A stretch of DNA of 64,000 bases from Peptoniphilus lacydonensis (GCF_900106515.1 NZ_FNWF01000003.1:1178001-1242000); one strand, 5' to 3'. Positions 52,740 through 62,654 are shown, counted from the stretch's first letter. Translations and numbers: made by a program. The notes: generated by a model from the sequence alone, not told the origin.

Positions 52740-53876
52740 ATGTTAAAAGAAACATTACAGGGGATACTCGCCGAATCAGGGTTTGCAGCCTTGCAATGGC
52801 AAAATGTCGTAATGTTTATCGTATCCTTTATTCTAATTTATTTAGCAATAAAGAAAGAATACGAACCACTATTACTTCTTCCTATTGCATTTGGTATGCT
52901 TCTTAGAAATCTACCATTAACAGGCTTAATGGACGTGGCAGATCCTTGGCAAAGTTCAGGTGTTCTTGCCATTATGTATAATGGGGTTAAGTCAAACTTA
53001 TTTCCATGTTTAATTTTTATGGGCGTTGGTACAATGACTGACTTTGGACCACTTATTGCAAATCCAATTTCATTGATACTTGGATCAGCAGCTCAATTTG
53101 GTATATATGTTGCATTTTTAGTTGCGATAAAATTGGGCTTCACAGGATCAGAAGCTGCATCAATTGGTATTATTGGTGGGGCGGATGGGCCAACAGCTAT
53201 ATTTACAACATCACAACTTGCACCACATTTACTAGCACCAATAGCAGTAGCAGCTTATTCATATATGGCACTTATTCCAATGATTCAACCGCCAATTATG
53301 AAGGCGCTTACTACTGAAAAAGAAAGAACTACAGTTATGAGTTCTTTGAGAAAAGTATCTAAATTAGAAAAAGTTATTTTCCCAATTGTTGTAGTAACTT
53401 TTACATCACTACTTCTTCCAGATGTAGCACCACTTCTTGGTATGCTAATGCTTGGAAATTTATTTAAAGAATCAGGAGTAGTTAATAGATTGTCAGACAC
53501 TGCACAAAATGCGTTAATGAATATTGTAACAATTATGCTAGGAACAACAGTAGGAGCCACAGCTGATGGAACAACTTTTCTACAATTATCAACACTTAAG
53601 ATTATTGCTCTTGGTTTAATTGCATTTTGTTTCGCAACAGCAGCAGGTGTACTTTTTGGAAAAATTTTATACGCAGCAACAGGTGGAAAGATAAATCCAC
53701 TTATTGGTTCAGCTGGTGTTTCAGCAGTACCAATGGCAGCACGTGTATCACAAGTTGAAGGTAGAAAATATAACTCTACTAACTTCTTACTAATGCACGC
53801 AATGGGCCCTAATGTTGCGGGAGTTATTGGATCAGCCGTAGCAGCAGGTGTATTCTTAATACTATTTGGTCATTAA
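52740..53876 (+). CDS. gcdB: Glutaconyl-CoA decarboxylase Na+-pumping membrane subunit
   Basis: It decarboxylates carboxybiotin and exports Na+. The 378 residues have about 9-11 membrane helices and the signatures [31 protein letters not shown] and [20 protein letters not shown], the last two forming the sodium site region known in OadB/GcdB. The ATG is at 52740 after AGGAGG. A hairpin (53878-53905) follows before gctA. Confidence 0.96.
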   Translation: MLKETLQGILAESGFAALQWQNVVMFIVSFILIYLAIKKEYEPLLLLPIAFGMLLRNLPLTGLMDVADPWQSSGVLAIMYNGVKSNLFPCLIFMGVGTMTDFGPLIANPISLILGSAAQFGIYVAFLVAIKLGFTGSEAASIGIIGGADGPTAIFTTSQLAPHLLAPIAVAAYSYMALIPMIQPPIMKALTTEKERTTVMSSLRKVSKLEKVIFPIVVVTFTSLLLPDVAPLLGMLMLGNLFKESGVVNRLSDTAQNALMNIVTIMLGTTVGATADGTTFLQLSTLKIIALGLIAFCFATAAGVLFGKILYAATGGKINPLIGSAGVSAVPMAARVSQVEGRKYNSTNFLLMHAMGPNVAGVIGSAVAAGVFLILFGH

Positions 53877-53877
53877 T

Positions 53878-53905
53878 ATATTCAGCTCCATTGTGGGCTG
53901 AATAT
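53878..53905 (+). terminator. Hairpin between gcdB and gctA, weak or partial terminator
   Basis: ATATTCAGC / GCTGAATAT (53878-53886, 53897-53905) is a perfect 9-bp stem with a ten-base loop, but only a poor T tail. It may adjust, rather than stop, transcription into gctAB-gcdA. No clear separate promoter for gctA was found. Confidence 0.5.
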
Positions 53906-53946
53906 TTATGTAATTCAAGTTATATGTTTATAAAGGAGGTTTTAAC

Positions 53947-54918
53947 TTGAGTAAAGTAATGGAACTTAAAGACGCCATAGCAAAATATGTAGAAGATGGC
54001 GATGTGATTTCACTAGGTGGATTTACAACTAACAGAAAGCCTTACGCAGCAGTAAATGAAATTTTGCGTCAAGGACAAAAAGATTTTATCGTTGAAGCAG
54101 GCCCTGCAGGAGGCGACTGGGATACATTAATAGGAGCTGGCAGAGTAAAAGCATATATTAACTGTTATACTGCTAATTCAGGATATACAAATGTTTCAAG
54201 AAGATTTAGAGCAGCAGTTGAAAAGGGAGAACTTCTTATGGAAGACTACTCTCAAGATGTTGAAATGCAAAGAATTCATGCAGCTGCACTAGGACTTCCA
54301 TATTTACCTGTTAGACTAATGATGGGTTCAAGTTTAGTGGACGAATGGGGAATATCTAAAGAAGATAGACAAAAAATTGATAAACTTCCAAATGATAAAT
54401 TTATATATGTAGAAAACCCATTCAAAGAAGGAGAAAAACTTGTTGCAGCACCAGTTCCTGAAATTGATACTGCAATTATTCACGTACAAATGGCTTCTCC
54501 AGATGGAACTACAAGAATTCTTGGAAACACATTCCACGATGTTGACATTGCCATAGCAGCTAAAAAAGTTATCGTTACTTGCGAAGAACTTGTAAGTGAT
54601 GAATACATTAAAAACTACGATGCAGCTGACAATAAAATTCCTGGTTTTTGTGTTGACGCAGTAGTTCATGCACCATTTGGAGCTCACCCTTCACAATGTT
54701 ATGATTATTATGATTATGATGCAGACTTCTACAAAATGTATAATGTAGAATCTAAAACAGAAGAAAACTTTAATGCATTCTTAGACGAATGGGTATACGG
54801 AGTTAAAGATCATGAAGAATATCTTAACAAACTTGGTGCAACAAGATTAATTGGTCTTAAGAATGTTCCAGGATTTGGTTATTCAACAGATGCACTAAAG
54901 AAGGGAGAAGATAAATAA
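53947..54918 (+). CDS. gctA: Glutaconate CoA-transferase subunit A
   Basis: With GctB it transfers CoA from acetyl-CoA to (R)-2-hydroxyglutarate (and glutaconate), the activating step of glutamate fermentation. The 323-residue protein begins KVMELKDAIAKYVEDGDVISLGGFTTNRKPYAA and has EAGPAGGDWDTLIGAGRV, as in GctA. The size fits the family (about 320). The start is TTG 53947 after AAAGGAGG. Its stop overlaps the gctB ATG by one base. Confidence 0.95.
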   Translation: MSKVMELKDAIAKYVEDGDVISLGGFTTNRKPYAAVNEILRQGQKDFIVEAGPAGGDWDTLIGAGRVKAYINCYTANSGYTNVSRRFRAAVEKGELLMEDYSQDVEMQRIHAAALGLPYLPVRLMMGSSLVDEWGISKEDRQKIDKLPNDKFIYVENPFKEGEKLVAAPVPEIDTAIIHVQMASPDGTTRILGNTFHDVDIAIAAKKVIVTCEELVSDEYIKNYDAADNKIPGFCVDAVVHAPFGAHPSQCYDYYDYDADFYKMYNVESKTEENFNAFLDEWVYGVKDHEEYLNKLGATRLIGLKNVPGFGYSTDALKKGEDK

Positions 54919-55715
54919 TGGCTAGATATGATAATTATACAAATAAAGAAATGCAAGCAGTTACAATTGCTAGACAAATTAAAGATGGTCAAATAGCAAT
55001 TGTAGGAACAGGATTACCACTAATTGGTGCTTCTCTTGCAAAAGCAGTTTATGCTCCTAATTGTTACCTAATCGTTGAATCAGGACTTATGGATTGTGAT
55101 CCAATAGAAGTTCCAAGATCAGTTGGTGACAACAGATTTATGGCACACTGTGGAGTTCACTGGACAAACGCAACTTATGTTGGATTCCAAGCAAATGAAT
55201 GGAAACATGACAAGAAGAGAATGATTGCATTTATCGGTGGAGCTCAAATTGACCCTTATGGAAATGTTAACTCAACTGTAATTGGTGATTATCACCATCC
55301 TAAAACTAGATTTACGGGATCAGGTGGAGCTAATGGTATTGCAACTTATGTAAATACAATTATTATGATGCAACATGAAAAGAGAAGATTTATGGACAAA
55401 ATTGACTATGTAACTTCTCCAGGTTGGATTGATGGTCCTGGTGGAAGAACTAGAGTTGGTATTCCTGAAAATGTTGGACCACAAATGGTTGTAACTGACA
55501 AGGGTATATTAAAGTTTGATGAAGAAACTAAGAGAATGTATCTTGCAGGATATTATCCTTCTTCATCTCCAGAAGATGTAATAGAAAACACAGGATTTGA
55601 CATTGATGTATCTCGTGCAGTTGAACTTGAAGAACCAGATGAAGATGTAATCAAATTAATAAGAGAAGAAATAGATCCAGGCGAAGCTTTCATTAAAAGA
55701 CCTGTTGAAGAATAA
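54918..55715 (+). CDS. gctB: Glutaconate CoA-transferase subunit B
   Basis: This is the catalytic subunit. The 265-residue protein carries Glu54 in LIVESGLMDCDPIEVPRSVG, the residue position that forms the CoA-thioester in the characterised Acidaminococcus enzyme. GGAQIDPYGNVNSTVIGDYHHP is also diagnostic. It is translationally coupled to gctA and followed by gcdA after 11 bases. Confidence 0.95.
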   Translation: MARYDNYTNKEMQAVTIARQIKDGQIAIVGTGLPLIGASLAKAVYAPNCYLIVESGLMDCDPIEVPRSVGDNRFMAHCGVHWTNATYVGFQANEWKHDKKRMIAFIGGAQIDPYGNVNSTVIGDYHHPKTRFTGSGGANGIATYVNTIIMMQHEKRRFMDKIDYVTSPGWIDGPGGRTRVGIPENVGPQMVVTDKGILKFDEETKRMYLAGYYPSSSPEDVIENTGFDIDVSRAVELEEPDEDVIKLIREEIDPGEAFIKRPVEE

Positions 55716-55726
55716 GAGGAGGATTT

Positions 55727-57496
55727 ATGGGCCAATACTCACTTGCTTCATATTTTCAAAATATGAAGACAATTGGAAATCCATTAAAAGCAGTTGACGA
55801 AAATAACTTTAATGAATTAAGAGAAGTTGAAGAAGAAATAAGAGAATTTGCTGAGAAAGCTCTTGCTGCCGGCAAACCAGATGAAAAAGTAAATGAACGT
55901 GGAGAAATGACAGCTCTTCAAAGAATTGCTGAACTTATCGACGAAGGTACTTGGTGCCCACTAAATACAATTTATAACCCTGGTGACAATGATCACGGAA
56001 CAACTGGTGTTGTTAAGGGACTTGCAAAAGTTGACGACAGATGGGTTTACATCGTTGCATCAGATAACAAGAAACTTGCAGGTGCATGGATTGCAGGACA
56101 AGCTGATGACCTTCTAAGAGCATCAGATACAGCTGAAAGACTTAGAATTCCACTAGTTTATATACTAAACTGTTCAGGTGTAAAACTTGATGAACAAGAA
56201 AAAGTATATCCAAACAGACGTGGTGGCGGTACTCCATTCTACAGAAACTCAAGACTTAACCAATGTGGAGTTCCTGTAATTGTTGGAATCTATGGTACTA
56301 ACCCAGCTGGTGGTGGATACCACTCAATTTCACCTACAATTATAATTGCACATAAAGATGCAAACATGGCTGTTGGTGGAGCTGGAATCCTTGGCGGTAT
56401 GAATCCTAAGGGATATATAGATGAAGAAGGAGCAAATCAAATAGCAGATCAAACTGCTAACGCTAAGAAAACTACTCCTCCAGGATCAGTTGGAGTTCAC
56501 TTTGCTCAAACTGGTTTCATGAGAGAATGTTATGTTGAAGAAGAAGGCGTACTTGAAGGTATTAGAAAATATCTTTCTATGCTTCCAAAATTTGATAGAG
56601 AATTCTTTAGAGTAGACGATCCAAAGAATCCACTATATGATCCTAACGACATGTATTCTTTAATTCCACTTAATGGTAAAAAAGCTTACGATGTTTATGA
56701 CGTAATTGCAAGACTTTTTGACGGTTCAGAATTTATGGAATACAAAAAGGGTTATGGTAGAGAAATGGTAACTGGTCTTGCTAAAGTTAACGGACTTTTA
56801 GTTGGTGTTGTAGCTAACGTTCAAGGTCTATTAATGGGCTATCCAGAATACTACAATGATCCAAAACACATCTCAATTGGTGGTAAACTTTATAGACAAG
56901 GTCTTATAAAGATGAATGAATTCGTAACACTTTGTGCTAGAGATAGACTTCCTATAGTATGGTTACAAGATACTACTGGTATCGACGTTGGTGACGATGC
57001 TGAAAAGGCAGAATTACTAGGACTTGGTCAATCACTTATTTATTCAATCCAAAACTCTGATCTTCCACAAATGGAAATTACAATGAGAAAAGGTACTGCA
57101 GCAGCTCACTATGTACTTGGTGGACCTCAAGGTAATGACACTAACGCATTCTCACTTGGAACTGCAGCAACTGAAATCAACGTAATGAACGGAGAAACAG
57201 CAGCTACTGCAATGTACTCTAGAAGACTTGCAAAAGATAAAAAGGCTGGCAAAGATCTTCAACCTACTATTGACAAGATGAACGATTTGATTCAAGATTA
57301 TGCAGAAAAATCAAAACCATTCTCTTGTGCTAAGTATGGACTTGTAGATGAAATAATAAACATGAACTTATGGAGAAACTATATTATTGCTTTTACAGAA
57401 AGTGCATATCAAGATCCAAAGTCAATTTGTCCAGTTCATCAAATGCTTACACCAAGAATAATTAGAGATTACGACAGATTAAATAATATTAAATAA
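55727..57496 (+). CDS. gcdA: Glutaconyl-CoA decarboxylase alpha (carboxyltransferase) subunit
   Basis: It moves the carboxyl group from glutaconyl-CoA to the biotin of GcdC, releasing crotonyl-CoA. The 589 residues form two crotonase-like halves: N-terminal (GTTGVVKGLAKVDDRWVYIVASD, NPAGGGYHSISPTIIIAHKDANMAVGGAG) and C-terminal (VTGLAKVNGLLVGVVANVQGLL, MRKGTAAAHYVLGGPQGNDTNAFSLG). The size matches GcdA. The strong codon and SD pattern suggests high expression. A strong terminator follows. Confidence 0.97.
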   Translation: MGQYSLASYFQNMKTIGNPLKAVDENNFNELREVEEEIREFAEKALAAGKPDEKVNERGEMTALQRIAELIDEGTWCPLNTIYNPGDNDHGTTGVVKGLAKVDDRWVYIVASDNKKLAGAWIAGQADDLLRASDTAERLRIPLVYILNCSGVKLDEQEKVYPNRRGGGTPFYRNSRLNQCGVPVIVGIYGTNPAGGGYHSISPTIIIAHKDANMAVGGAGILGGMNPKGYIDEEGANQIADQTANAKKTTPPGSVGVHFAQTGFMRECYVEEEGVLEGIRKYLSMLPKFDREFFRVDDPKNPLYDPNDMYSLIPLNGKKAYDVYDVIARLFDGSEFMEYKKGYGREMVTGLAKVNGLLVGVVANVQGLLMGYPEYYNDPKHISIGGKLYRQGLIKMNEFVTLCARDRLPIVWLQDTTGIDVGDDAEKAELLGLGQSLIYSIQNSDLPQMEITMRKGTAAAHYVLGGPQGNDTNAFSLGTAATEINVMNGETAATAMYSRRLAKDKKAGKDLQPTIDKMNDLIQDYAEKSKPFSCAKYGLVDEIINMNLWRNYIIAFTESAYQDPKSICPVHQMLTPRIIRDYDRLNNIK

Positions 57497-57516
57497 TATT
57501 AAATATATGACAATTT

Positions 57517-57551
57517 ATTGGATAATCTTACAAGGATTATCCAATATTTTT
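57517..57551 (+). terminator. Terminator after gcdA
   Basis: An 11-bp stem ATTGGATAATC / GATTATCCAAT (57517-57527, 57535-57545) with a seven-base loop is followed by a T run. It separates the gctAB-gcdA unit from hgdCAB. Confidence 0.9.
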
Positions 57552-57663
57552 GTATATGTACTCTGAGGTTACCATAAGTAAAAAATAACAACAAATATAT
57601 ATAAATAGTAAAGCCTAAAATCTCTTGAAGCCTTGTATATTCTTGTTTTAAGGGTTATGTCTT

Positions 57664-57692
57664 TTGACAAAGGTACATAATTATAGTAGAAT
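57664..57692 (+). promoter_or_regulatory. Promoter of the hgdCAB operon
   Basis: TTGACA (57664-57669), a 17-base spacer and TAGAAT (57687-57692) lie about 45 bases before hgdC. Confidence 0.82.
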
Positions 57693-57735
57693 TAAATACA
57701 GTAAGATATTAATATTAAAATAAAGAGGAGATTGT

Positions 57736-58554
57736 ATGGCAGAAGCTATTTATACAATGGGGGTTGATATTGGTTCAACTGCCTCAAAAAGTATTATTTT
57801 AAAAGATGGCAAGGAAATTATTTCTACTTCTGTTATTGATGTTGGTGCAGGGACGAGTGGTCCTTCTAGGACAATTACTAAAACACTTGAAAAGGCAAAC
57901 ATGAAAAGAGAAGATATTTCCTATGTAATGGCAACAGGATATGGGAGAAATGCACTCCCTGGAGCAGATTTTCAAATGTCTGAACTTTCCTGTCACGCCA
58001 AAGGTGCTTATTTCTTATTTCCAAATGTTAGCACAATAATTGATATTGGTGGACAGGATGCAAAGGCTCTTAAAATAGGAGATAATGGCATGCTTGAAAA
58101 TTTCGTAATGAATGACAAATGTGCTGCTGGTACTGGAAGATTCTTAGATGTTATTGCTAGAGTACTTGAAGTTGACATCTCTGAACTTGAAGAATTAGAT
58201 GCGAAATCTACAAAAGATGTAAATATTTCTTCTACTTGTACAGTTTTTGCTGAATCAGAAGTTATTTCACAGCTTGCAAGTGGAGCAAAAATAGAAGATA
58301 TAGTAAAGGGCATTCATGACTCCATTGCTGCAAGAGTTGGCTCTCTTGCAAAAAGAGTGGGATTAAATGATGATATTGTATTTACAGGTGGAGTTGCCTT
58401 AAACAAGGGCATGATAAGAGCTCTTGAAGAAAATACTGGACACAAGATCCACACTTCACCTTTATGTCAACTAAATGGTGCTCTTGGAGCAGCACTATTT
58501 GGATATCAAAAATGTAAATTGGAAAAATTAAAAGATAAAAAGGCTAATGCATAA
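57736..58554 (+). CDS. hgdC: (R)-2-hydroxyglutaryl-CoA dehydratase activator (archerase)
   Basis: This homodimeric ATPase injects a high-energy electron into the dehydratase. The 272 residues have the ASKHA fold (MGVDIGSTASKSIILKDG, IDIGGQDAKALKI) and two conserved cysteines, Cys129 in NDKCAAGTGRF and Cys168 in SSTCTVFAESE, which bind one [4Fe-4S] cluster between the subunits. It is extremely oxygen-sensitive in characterised members. It is the first gene of the hgdCAB operon. Confidence 0.96.
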   Translation: MAEAIYTMGVDIGSTASKSIILKDGKEIISTSVIDVGAGTSGPSRTITKTLEKANMKREDISYVMATGYGRNALPGADFQMSELSCHAKGAYFLFPNVSTIIDIGGQDAKALKIGDNGMLENFVMNDKCAAGTGRFLDVIARVLEVDISELEELDAKSTKDVNISSTCTVFAESEVISQLASGAKIEDIVKGIHDSIAARVGSLAKRVGLNDDIVFTGGVALNKGMIRALEENTGHKIHTSPLCQLNGALGAALFGYQKCKLEKLKDKKANA

Positions 58555-58574
58555 TTTATTTTAGGAGGTAAACT

Positions 58575-59897
58575 ATGGCTGATAAAATTCAAAAAATACC
58601 AGGTAAAAAACCAAGACCAATCGAAGGAAATATTCCTGCAGCTCAAGCTCTAAGAAATGTAGTAGATAGAGTTTATGGAGCAGCATGGGATGCAAAAAAA
58701 AGAGGAGAATTAGTTGGATGGTCATCATCTAAGTTCCCAATTGAGTTAGCTAAAGCTTTTGGACTTCACGCAGTATATCCAGAAAATCATGCAGCAACAA
58801 CAGCAGCTAAAAAAGACGGACTTAGACTTTGTCAAACAGCTGAAGACATGGGATATGACAATGATATCTGTGGTTATGCAAGAATTTCACTTGCTTATGC
58901 AGCAGGGGAACCTACTGACTCAAGAAAGATGCCACAACCAGACTTTGTACTTTGTTGTAACAACATCTGTAACATGATGACAAAATGGTATGAAAATATT
59001 GCAAGAATGCATGACATTCCAATGATCATGATAGATATTCCATTCCAAAATACTGTTGATGTACCTGAAGAAAAAGTTGATTACTTAATGGGACAATTCG
59101 AATATGCTATTCACCAACTTGAAAAATTAACTGGAAAGAAATTTGATGAATCTAAATTTGAAGAAGCTTGTAAGATTGCAAACAGAACTGCAGCAGCATG
59201 GCTTAAAGCTTGTTCTTACATGGCTTATGAACCATCTCCACTTTCTGGATTTGACCTATTTAACCACATGGCAGATATTGTAGCTGCAAGGTGTGAAATT
59301 GATGCAGCAGAAGGATTTGAACTTTTAGCAGCAGAGTATGAACAATCTGTTAGAGAAGGTACTTCTACTTGGGAATATCCAGAAGAACATAGAATTCTAT
59401 TTGAAGGAATTCCTTGCTGGCCAGGTCTAAGACACTTGTTCGAACCATTAAAACAAAATGGAGTAAACGTAACAGCAGTAGTATATGCACCTGCTTTCGG
59501 ATTCCAATATACAACTGTAAGAGAAATGGCAGCAGCTTATTGCAAAGCTCCTTGTTCAGTATGTATTGAAGATGGTGTTGAATGGAGAGAAACAATGGCA
59601 AAAGAAAATGGTGTTTCTGGAGCACTTGTTAACTACAATAGATCATGTAAACCATGGTCAGGGGCAATGCCTGAAATCGAAAGAAGATGGAGAGAAGATC
59701 TTGACATCCCAGTAGTTCACTTTGACGGTGACCAAGCTGATGAAAGAAACTTCTCTGAAGAACAATACAAGACTAGAGTCCAAGGTTTAGTAGAAATTAT
59801 GAACGAAAGAAAAGCAGATAGAATCGCTAAAGGCGAAGAAGTTTACACTAATTTCGAAAACACTAAAGAAACAGACTGGTCTAAGACTACAATTTAA
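58575..59897 (+). CDS. hgdA: (R)-2-hydroxyglutaryl-CoA dehydratase alpha subunit
   Basis: It dehydrates 2-hydroxyglutaryl-CoA to glutaconyl-CoA by a ketyl radical mechanism. The 440-residue protein has the family core with cluster-ligand cysteines (DFVLCCNNICNMMTKWYENIA) and NRSCKPWSGAMPE near the end. It is the larger of two homologous subunits and carries one [4Fe-4S] cluster in known enzymes. The SD AGGAGG precedes the ATG. hgdB starts 12 bases later. Confidence 0.94.
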   Translation: MADKIQKIPGKKPRPIEGNIPAAQALRNVVDRVYGAAWDAKKRGELVGWSSSKFPIELAKAFGLHAVYPENHAATTAAKKDGLRLCQTAEDMGYDNDICGYARISLAYAAGEPTDSRKMPQPDFVLCCNNICNMMTKWYENIARMHDIPMIMIDIPFQNTVDVPEEKVDYLMGQFEYAIHQLEKLTGKKFDESKFEEACKIANRTAAAWLKACSYMAYEPSPLSGFDLFNHMADIVAARCEIDAAEGFELLAAEYEQSVREGTSTWEYPEEHRILFEGIPCWPGLRHLFEPLKQNGVNVTAVVYAPAFGFQYTTVREMAAAYCKAPCSVCIEDGVEWRETMAKENGVSGALVNYNRSCKPWSGAMPEIERRWREDLDIPVVHFDGDQADERNFSEEQYKTRVQGLVEIMNERKADRIAKGEEVYTNFENTKETDWSKTTI

Positions 59898-59909
59898 TAG
59901 AGGTGCAAA

Positions 59910-61058
59910 ATGACTGATATACAAAATTTATTAAAAGAATTTAAAAATATAGCAGAAAGTCCAAGAGAACAACTTGACAAATATCTTGCAGAAGGTAAAA
60001 AAGCAGTTGGAGTATTCCCTTATTATGCACCTGAAGAAATTATTTATGCAGGTGGACTTGTTCCAATAGGAATATGGGGAGGACAAGGTCCAATAGATAA
60101 AGCTAAAGAATATTTCCCAACATTTTATTATTCACTAGCACTAAGATGTTTAGAAATGGGACTTGATGGAAGTCTTGACGGACTTAGTGCGTCAATGTTA
60201 ACTACACTTGATGACACATTAAGACCACTTTCTCAAAACTACAAAGTTTCTGTGGGAAGAAAAATTCCAATGGTATTCTTGAACCATGCACAACACAGAA
60301 AAGAAGACTTTGGTAAAACTTACAATGCAAAAATCTTTAAACAAGCAGCAGAAAGGCTTGAAGAAATTTGTGGTGTAGAAATTACTGATGAAAATTTAAA
60401 GAAAGCTTTCGAAGTTTACAATGAAAACAGAGCTTTAAAGAGAGAGTTCATTAAATTATGCGGAGATTATTCAGAAACCATAAAAGCATCTGACAGATGT
60501 TATGTATTAAAATCTTCATATTATATGCTAAAAGATGAACACAACAAGATGCTTAAAGAACTAATTGAAGCTCTAAAAGCTATGCCAAAAGAAGAATGCA
60601 AGGGACCAAGAGTTGTTACATCTGGTATAATTACAGATAACCCAGCACTTCTTGAAGTTCTTGACAAATTTAACATTTGCGTAGTTGCAGATGATGTTGC
60701 AAGTGAATCAAGAGGACTAAAAGTTGATGTTGATACTTCAATTGAAGATCCATATATGGCTCTTGCAGATCAATTTGCAAGAATGGACGAAGATCCAATT
60801 CTTTACGATCCAGATATTTGGAAAAGACCAAAATATGTTGTTGACTTAGCAGTAAATAACGATGCAGATGGATGTCTATTGTTTATGATGACTTTTAATG
60901 ACACAGAAGAAATGGAATATCCATCACTTAAAAAAGCTTACGAAAAAGCTGGTATTCCACTAATCAAAATGGGTTACGATCAACAAATGACTGACTTTGG
61001 TCAAGTTAAAACTCAACTTGAAACATTTAGTGAAATGGTAGAACTTAATAGAAACTGA
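59910..61058 (+). CDS. hgdB: (R)-2-hydroxyglutaryl-CoA dehydratase beta subunit
   Basis: The 382-residue homologue of HgdA (family HgdB/FldB-like) has KKAVGVFPYYAPEEIIYAGGLVPIGIWGG, a typical N-terminal substrate-side segment, and the C-terminal stretch PLIKMGYDQQMTDFGQVKTQLETFSEM. It pairs with HgdA in the heterodimer. A terminator follows. Confidence 0.94.
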   Translation: MTDIQNLLKEFKNIAESPREQLDKYLAEGKKAVGVFPYYAPEEIIYAGGLVPIGIWGGQGPIDKAKEYFPTFYYSLALRCLEMGLDGSLDGLSASMLTTLDDTLRPLSQNYKVSVGRKIPMVFLNHAQHRKEDFGKTYNAKIFKQAAERLEEICGVEITDENLKKAFEVYNENRALKREFIKLCGDYSETIKASDRCYVLKSSYYMLKDEHNKMLKELIEALKAMPKEECKGPRVVTSGIITDNPALLEVLDKFNICVVADDVASESRGLKVDVDTSIEDPYMALADQFARMDEDPILYDPDIWKRPKYVVDLAVNNDADGCLLFMMTFNDTEEMEYPSLKKAYEKAGIPLIKMGYDQQMTDFGQVKTQLETFSEMVELNRN

Positions 61059-61083
61059 TTAAATAAAATTTAATTTAGATAGA

Positions 61084-61120
61084 GATCTCAATTGCGAAAG
61101 TAGTTGAGGTCTTTTATTTT
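61084..61120 (+). terminator. Terminator after hgdB
   Basis: GATCTCAA / TTGAGGTC (61084-61091, 61104-61111, one G-U) with a 12-base loop is followed by TTTTATTTT. Confidence 0.8.
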
Positions 61121-61129
61121 GCAAAAAAT

Positions 61130-61244
61130 AAAAAGTGCGGGATTGTAATATTTTACACTTAAAAAAAGTGCGGGATTATGATATTATTAAGATATAAAAA
61201 GTGCGGGATTGTAATGTTTTGCACTTAAAAAAAGTGCGGAATTA
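61130..61244 (+). repeat. Pair of 49-bp direct repeats with four AAGTGCGG(G)ATT cores
   Basis: Unit 61130-61178 and unit 61196-61244 are identical at 46 of 49 positions, with a period of 66 bases. Each unit has the core AAAAGTGCGGGATT twice (third copy exact, fourth reading GCGGAATT). Between cores, CACTT...AAGTG forms a small inverted repeat, perfect in the second unit (GCACTT / AAGTGC). The array lies 27 bases before the ATPase gene and could be its operator. Confidence 0.85.
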
Positions 61245-61270
61245 CAAAATAAGGCTTATAAGGAGGATTT

Positions 61271-62598
61271 ATGTTTAGAAGAAAAATATATAGAGAACTT
61301 TTAGAATGGAAAAATTCTTCAAAGTCGAAAACAGCACTCCTTATAGAAAGAGCAAGACGCGTAGGGAAGTCTACAGTCGCAGAAGAGTTTGCAAAAAATG
61401 AATATGAAAAATACATTTTGATTGATTTTGCTTATGCTACAGATTCGGTGAGAGATTTATTTAATGATTTATCAGATTTGGATTATTTTTCTTGCAACTT
61501 CAATTGCAGTATGGAGTTAATCTCGTTGAAAAGAACTCTCTTATAATTTTTGATGAAGTTCAATTCAATCCAAAAGCTAGACAGGCAATAAAGTTATTGG
61601 TAGCAGACGGAAGATATGACTATATTGAAACAGGATCTCTAATATCAATTAAAAAGAATGTAGAAAACATTTTGATACCAAGTGAAGAACATAAAATTAA
61701 TATGTATCCAATGGACTTCGAAGAATTTTTATGGGCAACAGGAGATATAGAAACTCCACAATTGTTAGAAAAAATTTATAAAAATAAAATTTCTATTGGA
61801 CAAGAACAAAATAGAAATATGATGAGAAAATTTAGACTTTATATGCTTGTAGGAGGAATGCCTCAAGCTGTACAAGAGTATATAAGTTCAAATAATTTGG
61901 AAATGGTTGATCGAGTAAAAAATGAAATAATAGAACTTTACGAAAAAGATTTTTACAAAATAGATTATACAGGACAGATTTCAGAATTATACGACAGTAT
62001 ACCTTCCGAACTTAACAAGCATTCATCAGCTTATCAAATAACAAGTGTCATAAAAAATGGCAACAAAGAAAGTATAATGTCGAAAATATCAGAATTGAAA
62101 TCATCAAAAACAGTTTTAACTTCTTACAATGTTCTAGATCCCAATGTAGGACTTTCAAGCATGGCAAATAGAAATAAATTTAGGCTTTATTTAAGCGACA
62201 CAGGTCTTTTAGTGTCACTTATGTTTAAAGATCGAGAGTTTACAGAAAATATAATTTATAAAAAACTTTTAAGTGATAAATTACAATCAAAATTAGGTAT
62301 TTTGTATGAAAATGCAGTTGCACAAATTTTAGTGTCAAAAGGTCACAAACTTTATTATCACACATATCTTGATAAAATAAAAAAGAGAAATTATGAAATC
62401 GACTTTATTATTCCAAAAGAATCAAAAATATCTCCCATAGAAGTAAAATCATCTGGATACAAGGCGCATAAGTCTTTGGATAATTTTTCTGTCAAATATT
62501 CCAATAGAATAAAAGAAAAAATAGTAATATACACAAAAGATTTAAAGATAGAAAATAATGTGACATATCTTCCTATTTATTTAACTATGTTCTTGTAG
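61271..62598 (+). pseudogene. AAA_14/DUF4143 ATP-binding protein, frameshifted
   Basis: This family consists of an AAA ATPase domain and a DUF4143 nuclease-like domain; its role is unclear. The first part (61271-61546) ends early. A second frame, open from just upstream of 61492 to 62598, continues with LQLQYGVNLVEKNSLIIFDEVQF, the IETGSLISIKKN block, and C-terminal NYEIDFIIPKESKISPIEVKSSG. Adding one T to the T run at 61486-61490 restores the reading (LDYFFLQLQLQYG). The Walker A is also altered: IERARRVGKST where GARRVGKST is expected. Two defects suggest real decay rather than only a read error. Confidence 0.85.
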
Positions 62599-62601
62599 AT
62601 A

Positions 62602-62635
62602 AAAAAACTGTTGCCAAAAAAAGCAACAGTTTTTT
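62602..62635. terminator. Bidirectional terminator between the ATPase relic and the LRR gene
   Basis: The 13-bp stem AAAAAACTGTTGC / GCAACAGTTTTTT (62602-62614, 62623-62635) has an eight-base loop and A/T runs on both sides, so it serves both convergent genes. Confidence 0.9.
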
Positions 62636-62654
62636 GTTAAAGTTTTTTAAATCT

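Noticed and set aside
61130-61244. Repeats before the ATPase relic as a CRISPR array
   Set aside because: Only two diverged units with short, unequal spacing and no cas genes; the cores form local inverted repeats instead.
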